Shown: positions 57,704-64,000 of the stretch, piece by piece
Position numbering within the stretch: the stretch's first letter is position 1
How the letters are laid out: every line of letters starts with the position of its first letter
Assembly (NCBI GenBank): GCA_013076295.1
Contig: RQOL01000767.1
Span: forward strand, 23,528-87,527
DNA from: Sanderia malayensis
Taxonomy: Eukaryota; Cnidaria; Scyphozoa; Semaeostomeae; Pelagiidae
Length of the DNA stretch: 64,000 nt
Direction of reading: 5' to 3'
Notes under the pieces: model-generated
The model's input: only the letters and a program-made list of their open reading frames with translations
What the model was told of the DNA's origin: nothing
Database searches by the model: none
Translations under genes and position numbers: made by a program

Positions 57704-60584
57704 TTAAGGTACGTAACCGGGTGAATTAAGAAAAATAATGAAAATTGAGAAAATTGTGATAAAAAAAAATGAAAGCAGCAAACATCGATCAATGGTCATG
57801 GCAACAATTCTCCATTCGAGTTTAATTTTTTCATCTTTTTCTTTCTGATCCATTTTGTCAATGATGACATCCATCTTCTTAGCAATCATGTCAGCTTCCA
57901 TTGTTGAATATTCATCTTCATTTGCATGTTCATTTCTATCCCACCTCCTTTGTGCTAATCCATTAGGGTGCTTAAGAAGACGTCGAGATCTTTGATGTTG
58001 CAACATCAGTGGTGTTGTCTGTTGGATTTCATGAGTCAGATTCGGTTTATTATTCGGCATGAATTTCAATTCAACTGAAACCTTTTGTTGTTGCTGTTGT
58101 TGATTAGTATTTTTTGTGTTGGTCATTCTAGATCTCACGTGAAGTGTATAAGACAGCCTGTCAAGGATGTGCTTACGAACCCATGAAGGCATCGGCGGAT
58201 CTAATGGTTGCTTATGGTACAACCTTATAACAACGCATAAGCTGATTATCATAAGGACCATTTCAACCATTGCTGTATTGAAAAATATACCAACCAATGG
58301 TATTACGTCACTTGTTGGTGGAATCATATCAGCAACTACTAGCATGAACACTGTCATTGCTAGAAGCAATGTTATTGCCAGTGATACACGTTCACCTGAA
58401 GCAAAAAACAAGAGCAGGTTGCAGAAGGAGATGTGAGCCTTGAAAAGAAGAAACGTGTTGCATGCAAGCATTGGCAAAAACATGAATTGAAGAATTGAAG
58501 AAACATACCAGATTCAGCTGGCAATAAAAATGACAGCATTGTCAAAACAGACATGAGGACCATTGGAAAAATAAGATTTGTCAAATAGAATAATGATCGC
58601 CTTTTGATGATAAAGGTGTAAGTGACGTCAGGATATGGTTCAATACAGCAGAAATATTTCACTTCATTGCGAACAGCTGGCACTGCTACAAGCTTCCATT
58701 CAGCATTGGGAAGGTATTTGGCTAAAAACAACAGAACAAAATATGCATATATTCGTTGCTACGTGTTAAATCAATAGCTTCATGTTTATTCAATGGTAAA
58801 TCCTTCAATTCAAGCAATGCTTATTAACGTAGCTTAGACTTGTGAGTGGGAGACCATCCAGCCTTCATATATATCTATGTATTACTAAGCAGCGATTCCT
58901 GTCGTGTAGTAAAAAGATAAACAACTACTGGTGCTATGAAAAAATGAAAAGAAAATGTTTACATAGTTCTGCGCTGTCAGCTTCCTTCAAAAGATCCAAT
59001 CTGAATCCATCATATGTCCAACTACCAAATTTAAGACTGCAACTTTGTTGATCGAATGGAAAATTTGTCACATCTATGGAACATTTGCTTTTGATTATAA
59101 CAGGGCCAAGCCAAGCATTTTTACCAGTGTGAGAAAGGATTACCCTTGTATTCAATCGATCGAAATTTCCACCAAACGTAATGTCAGAATCAGCACTATA
59201 ATTGAATTGAATAGAAAGTATGGAATGACATAATGATAAATAAAAAACTAAAGCTATGAAGCTCGTTAATTTGAAGGGATTACACGGTTTTTAAGACTAT
59301 AACAAGGATCCTGAATTACACTTAAACAGAGAATGATTTAAATAAATATTATTCACTGAAGTTCCATGCACTATGCTTACTTATTATAGAGAACAATATC
59401 TGGAAGCCACAATTTCTTTGGTCTGACGTTGATGCTTGATATATTGTTAAACTGAGTTTTATTCCAAGCTAAAACTGGATTAAACCAACTCTAAAAAGCC
59501 AAATGAAATGCAAGATGTAGGTAAATCAGGTAAATAAAGTAGAGTTTTGCAGCCAACCAGCTTTGTAAATAAATTTGAAAAAGTCGCAAGTAAAATAAAA
59601 TATGAAAATAAGTGCAAACCTGTCTCATGAAAACGCTTACTGTGAAAATTTGATTTTTTTCATCCTGAAAGATTAATTAAGAATAAATGTAAATGTGCCG
59701 CTCGTTTGTGTATAAAGCTCACTTTCAAGGTTTGATAAAATTAAATAATAATAATAATGATAACAAATAATGTAATAATGATGACGATGATAACAATAAT
59801 AAAGTAAAAATGGGAAGATAACATACAACGTCGATAATTTGGCTGATGGTTAAGCCAAGTGTAACATTAACAGCATCAGCATCACGAAATACTGGTCTTG
59901 CTTCTGGATTATAACCATTAAAAATATGATTCAATAGCCTCATCTCTGCCTCACTTGCATAACATCCTACAATATCAATGCAATATTACTTAGATGGTGT
60001 AACTGCTATGCTAATCGCCTATCACGCTGATTCATATATTTCATATAATTGTTGTCTTTTGGGAGAACATCTCAGAGGATGGCAAATATTTAACAATGGA
60101 AATTTTCGAAATCTCAGTCGATCTTTGAGCAGCAAATTAATTTTTTTAAATTTGGCCTTCTTGCAAAATTTGGCCATATATCAGAATTACATTAGATAAA
60201 TCAGAATTATTCTATCCTGTCACTTTAAAATGCAGTGTTACGATATTAATACAACTTTACTGCTTCCTTCTACATATCTATCAAGCAAAACTCTAATTAT
60301 CGTGTCAGTGAAAATTTAGGGCAAGGCTTTCTGGTATTTGCTAATACCTTATTTTTTTCTTAATTAGGGAAGAGAGAAAAATGTAAAAATGAATCTCAAT
60401 ACAGACTGCTTTTCATAAAATATCGAGGCTCAAAATCGCAAAAACCAATGCAAAAGAATGAGGCTCAGCATAAGTTAAGATCTTAGAAAAAAGCGTGTAA
60501 TATGATTGCAATAAAATAATAGTCACCTGGTGTTAGCGTCATGAAAATTCCAACAGAGAAAACGAAAGATAACATGCATTTCAT
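57704..60584 (-). CDS. Nicotinic-type acetylcholine receptor, alpha-like subunit (alpha7/9/10 group)
   Basis: Exons: 60584-60527 (signal peptide [19 protein letters not shown]), 59966-59827, 59664-59620, 59490 to about 59391, about 59195-58963, 58721-58509 and 58395-57704. In order: loop D VFMRQSWFNP, loop [13 protein letters not shown], the cys-loop C-(13 residues)-C in [15 protein letters not shown], loop B FGSWTYDG, loop C vicinal cysteines [10 protein letters not shown] (which define an alpha-type subunit), TM1, TM2 with [21 protein letters not shown]3, a long intracellular loop with a Gln run, and TM4 near the end ([17 protein letters not shown]). The Glu before TM2 predicts cation selectivity. 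The pore and loops resemble alpha7/9/10 receptors, which can form homomers. The exact subtype cannot be fixed by eye. It acts at the plasma membrane as an acetylcholine-gated channel. Confidence 0.9.
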
Positions 60585-63500
60585 TTTGAAAGCTTCCAAA
60601 TCTGAGCCGTAAATGAATTTACAGTTGTCTTGGTAATGTGTTAATTGTGCCTCATGTCCCAACTATTATGACAAACATCTGAAATTGAAGATAAGCTTGA
60701 CAAGGTTATAAAGTAAATCAGCAGTACATATTATATGAAATGAAATTTAATCACAGTTCATGTTGCTTGCTGACTAGCCAAAGCTTGGGAACAGAGAAAC
60801 TAAACTTGATTATATCAGCAGGTGTATAAATTATTACAAACCAAAAACCCTACATCACACAGTGAATTCATTAGTAACGAAGAGCTTTTCCTATATGCAT
60901 GCAGTGTTTTAAGCCATGACAATATTATCATCCCATCTCTCTATATGCAAGGAGGATGGCCTCAGCATATTACGATATGTTCTTCTTGAAATAATCACTT
61001 TTCTGACTTGAAATTAAATGGTACGCAAAGCATGCTATGAATCAATCATTCACTCAATATTTTTGCATTCTATTTCAAACAAATTTTTTATTAGATTAAT
61101 CAGGAGGAAATTTTCATTGACGAAACTTCTCGCCGTATGCCAATTTCAATTCAATTAATATTAATCCCATGTGCCTTTACACAATCTGAGCATCGCATCG
61201 CATCGCAATTTTAAATTAAAAATAATAACCAAATACCCATTTGAAATCTTGTTTTTGAAGAACATTCGATTTTCTGAATGTGCTTATTTTTTTAGTTCAG
61301 TCGTACTGCTATATTGAGCATAGTGGCTATATTGTCATTAAATCAATATGTTGGAATAATTCCTTGCAATTTTGGCATGAATTAAAAATGCTTCATTAAT
61401 GGTGTAAAGTGAAATAAGCAGTCTAAAAATGGCCAGAATAAATATGAACGCCAAAGCCAGAATTAAGGACGATTAAAATCTACAGGATGATTAAAATGTT
61501 CGATTCTTACCATAAAAAATCATTGTTTTCAGTGATTTTTCGGCACAGTTGTTCAACAATGGCAAAGCAGCAACTACAAGACTCTGAGAAGAAAATGCAA
61601 CAAATACAAATTATAAGACGCAACGTTGGCGATAAAATAGTTAGTTCTGATAATAAACATTCAGTAATCAAATAACATTGATAGTGTGCTGAATTGCTTA
61701 CATTATAAGATGTTGGTTTTCTTTCTACAACTAAAAAAAGGAGAATAAAAATATTGAATTGTTGTGAACAGATTGCGGACATTTGGCACGACATATAGAA
61801 GACAGAATGGACAAATCACTGGCATTATTAACAAATTAAGAATCCAGATGTTTTACTTGCCTTACCTTGCATACAAAAGAATTATATTCATGAGTGACGA
61901 TTACAGGAAAGTCGAAAAGGAAAGCGAAATAAAAAGCAGCTGCAAACAGACTGAGGTAAACAACAAACAACAAACAACTCAAATGAAATCACGATGTACT
62001 TTTATATGTTCACATTTCTCCTCACGTGTATTTATTAATAAATTTAATACATTTTTTATCCCCTTCCACCAACACGCATGCACCCTCTACACACACAAAT
62101 GTTAGTAATAATCAGTGGTAGCTGCTTGTAATCGGGCTACATGAGGCAACTGCAGTTCAACCAGTTGGGCATACATTGCACACCCACACGCAATGCCCTG
62201 CGTGGTATCAGAAGATAAACTTCAACTTCATAGTGTATAGGAAGATACCAACAACCCTCGAATAAGGCCCCGAAATCGATTTTCAAAAACAAAATTTCAA
62301 TGAATTTTTATTTAAGATTAGGTTTTATAAAAGCCACAGGATGCAGTCACTTCATAAAATTCTTGGTCTAAACTTGTTGCAATTTGCAATACATTCAACA
62401 CACAATTTCAATATTATGACATTGGCCATGGAGATCCTTAAAAACTGCTATCAAGATGGTGCCTTAGTCGAGGGGAAGGCTTATTGGATGAGGGTTTGAA
62501 ATAAACTAAAGTTTTCAACAGTTGTATTGCCAGAAAGCTATAGCGCAAAGCCTGCACTTCAAGTGGTGTAAATTATAATAAATTTTTATACATCATTCAC
62601 GGAAAACACTCAGTCAGTTTACATGGCAGAATAGGATACCAGGCATTAAAAATCGAAAAGGCAGAAGAATCAAATGCATTTAAAATTACAGATGAAACTT
62701 GAAAACTTGACATACCTCAACTTTTTGTCGTGTGCTTCGCTTCAAAATCAATTCGCTGCATTCATGAAGAAAAGGTCTAGAAAATGAAAAAGATATTTAT
62801 TTAATATAAAAAAGCTATTAGCGCCATCTTTCTAACTTGTTAAATCAATATGAACACAAAGTTCATCGTTGTCTAATTTAATTTACTACATATGACCGTA
62901 TTTTGACTTGTGCCTGTAGTTATATTAAGCCATTATGATAAGGACAAATATTGTACTGCTGGAAAGGCCTTTTATTTCAGAGTTGCACCTGCGAACGAAA
63001 TCGAATATTCAACATTATTAAATAGGACATGTTATTGTACATAGGCAAGCATTCATAGTTGCAATACCAATACTATCGTGTACAAAGACTCTATTACCAT
63101 GAATATAATGTAAAATTAATGATATATAAATAATATGCAACATATTTGGAGACAAAGCTTCTCATTTATATTATACAATTTGTATTGTCCTATATCAAGC
63201 TCAAAATTATCACCAGTTTTTGTTTGCTGTGATCCCCCATTCGTGATCAAAATTTTAATAAAGCCTGTCTCATAATAAAGTAAATCTAAAAATAAAGGAC
63301 ATAGACGTAGAAACCGGGGGCCAACGAAGACAATTGCAAAATTACTTTTAAATTTCAAAATAAGCATGAGCGTCCCTTCTATAAGTAATAATAATAATAA
63401 TATGTATTCATCCATCAAGAGCCTAATTACAATAAGTAGCCAGATACTGACATCGGTGGACCATGAAGTGCTATACGTAAGGCCATGGTGCCCCCCCCCC

Positions 63501-63847
63501 CAAATTGAAAATGCTTCTTACGTTCCTGATAGAAAATGTTGATAAGAAATATAATACATGAACAGAAGAATCAAAAAGAGATTGTTTCTTTGGCAAATCA
63601 CAGTTTGGTGAAGAGTGTAGTTAAGGGAACAAAGAAAATGAAATATTTCAACCGAAGAGTAGTGGAGAAATTTGAAAAGAATCGAGTGTATTATAACAAT
63701 CGATTGTTAGATAAAACACAGTAAAAATGTGACATTGAATATGATATGCCTATGTATGACAAATGTAACCATCAACAAAGAATCATTGATCAAATACTTA
63801 CTATGTTAATTTATGTTAACTAATGTTAATGTATGATCATTTATAAA
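60585..63847. other. Upstream region of the nAChR gene, no gene recognised
   Basis: About 3.3 kb of AT-rich sequence. Small open frames of 60-110 codons exist on both strands but show no convincing similarity. A short minus-strand exon-like segment (about 62777-62717, reading LHECSELILKRSTRQKVE, with tttctag before it and gtatgt after it) is possible but isolated. The nAChR promoter should lie in the first part. Confidence 0.5.
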
Positions 63848-63940
63848 TTATTCTCCTTTCCACGCAGTTTTTCTTCGTTTCCCAAAACCCAGTTTCTTAT
63901 TACGAAGCAAAAGCAAATGTTTCATCATATAGCTTCCACC
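63848..63940 (-). CDS. Possible terminal exon of an unknown minus-strand gene
   Basis: After a ttttattgacatag acceptor the frame reads GGSYMMKHLLLLRNKKLGFG, then a basic tail ending in WKGE and a taa at 63848-63850. The composition, acceptor and clean end look like a real last exon of a gene that begins beyond 64000. Too short to identify. Confidence 0.35.
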   Translation of the reverse strand, partial: GGSYMMKHLLLLRNKKLGFGKRRKTAWKGE

Positions 63941-64000
63941 TATGTCAATAAAACAAATACAAATTTTGGAAATCAAATCTAATAGAAGGTGGATAAATAT

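Noticed and set aside
61764..62105. 113-codon plus-strand open frame upstream of nAChR
   Set aside because: No recognisable domain, composition like translated AT-rich non-coding DNA, no coherent gene structure.
62717..62777. Exon-like minus-strand segment (LHECSELILKRSTRQKVE) with AG before and gtatgt after
   Set aside because: Single short segment that cannot be joined to any neighbour; kept only as a remark.
63116..63418. 100-codon minus-strand open frame with a poly-Leu start
   Set aside because: The Leu run comes from an (AAT)n microsatellite on the other strand; no similarity.
1..64000. CRISPR arrays, rRNA, tRNA, bacterial operons or prophage
   Set aside because: The sequence is spliced animal DNA. 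No regular spaced repeats, no cloverleaf with conserved A and B boxes and no rRNA segment were seen, although a tRNA scan by eye is not reliable.

Overview
This window is eukaryotic. It is AT-rich and compact, with spliced genes (GT..AG introns, mostly about 100-900 bp) on both strands. The gene set (ADGRV1-type adhesion GPCR with Calx-beta and EPTP repeats, prohormone convertase PCSK1, cys-loop acetylcholine receptor, DM/DMA-domain DMRT, UBAP1, IDH3A, HDHD5, CCDC87) belongs to an animal. Short introns, close gene spacing and AT-richness suggest an invertebrate deuterostome, most plausibly an ascidian tunicate of the Ciona type. That is inference; the sequence does not name a species.

Layout. 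1-12354 (-): middle part of a giant ADGRV1-like gene, with EPTP repeats then at least ten Calx-beta repeats; its 7TM end lies before position 1 and its N-terminus is lost at a 100-N gap (12399-12498). 12499-13076 (+): last two exons of an unidentified gene whose 5' part is also lost in the gap. 14779-15372 (+): small basic, serine-rich protein of unknown function. 16005-18574 (-): UBAP1. 18922-39277 (+): CCDC87, head-to-head with UBAP1 across about 350 bp, with an RFX X-box-like site between them. One CCDC87 intron of about 9.4 kb (25996-35413) contains a complete DMRT gene (33498-34880) on the same strand. 39601-41887 (-): HDHD5/CECR5, tail-to-tail with CCDC87. 41888-46907: 5 kb without a recognised gene. 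46908-51550 (+): PCSK1. 52064-55058 (-): IDH3A, tail-to-tail with PCSK1. 55069-57091: a degenerate THAP/DDE transposon folded into a palindrome with arms of about 675 bp, ending only 10 bp upstream of the IDH3A start codon. 57704-60584 (-): nicotinic-type acetylcholine receptor alpha-like subunit. 60585-64000: mostly non-coding, with one possible terminal exon of another (-) gene at 63848-63940.

How the genes relate. This is not an operon or one pathway. The genes serve sensory or ciliary adhesion (ADGRV1), ESCRT-I sorting (UBAP1), sperm/cilia biology (CCDC87), development (DMRT), mitochondrial metabolism (IDH3A, probably HDHD5) and neuro-endocrine signalling (PCSK1, nAChR). The most notable points are the same-strand nested DMRT gene, a possible C-terminal zinc ribbon in that DMRT, and the palindromic transposon at the IDH3A 5' end. 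Several coding exons, mainly in ADGRV1 and at the end of DMRT, carry frame breaks that look like assembly indels but could be real. All exon coordinates were read by eye from splice consensus and protein-family similarity recalled from memory; none was checked by alignment.
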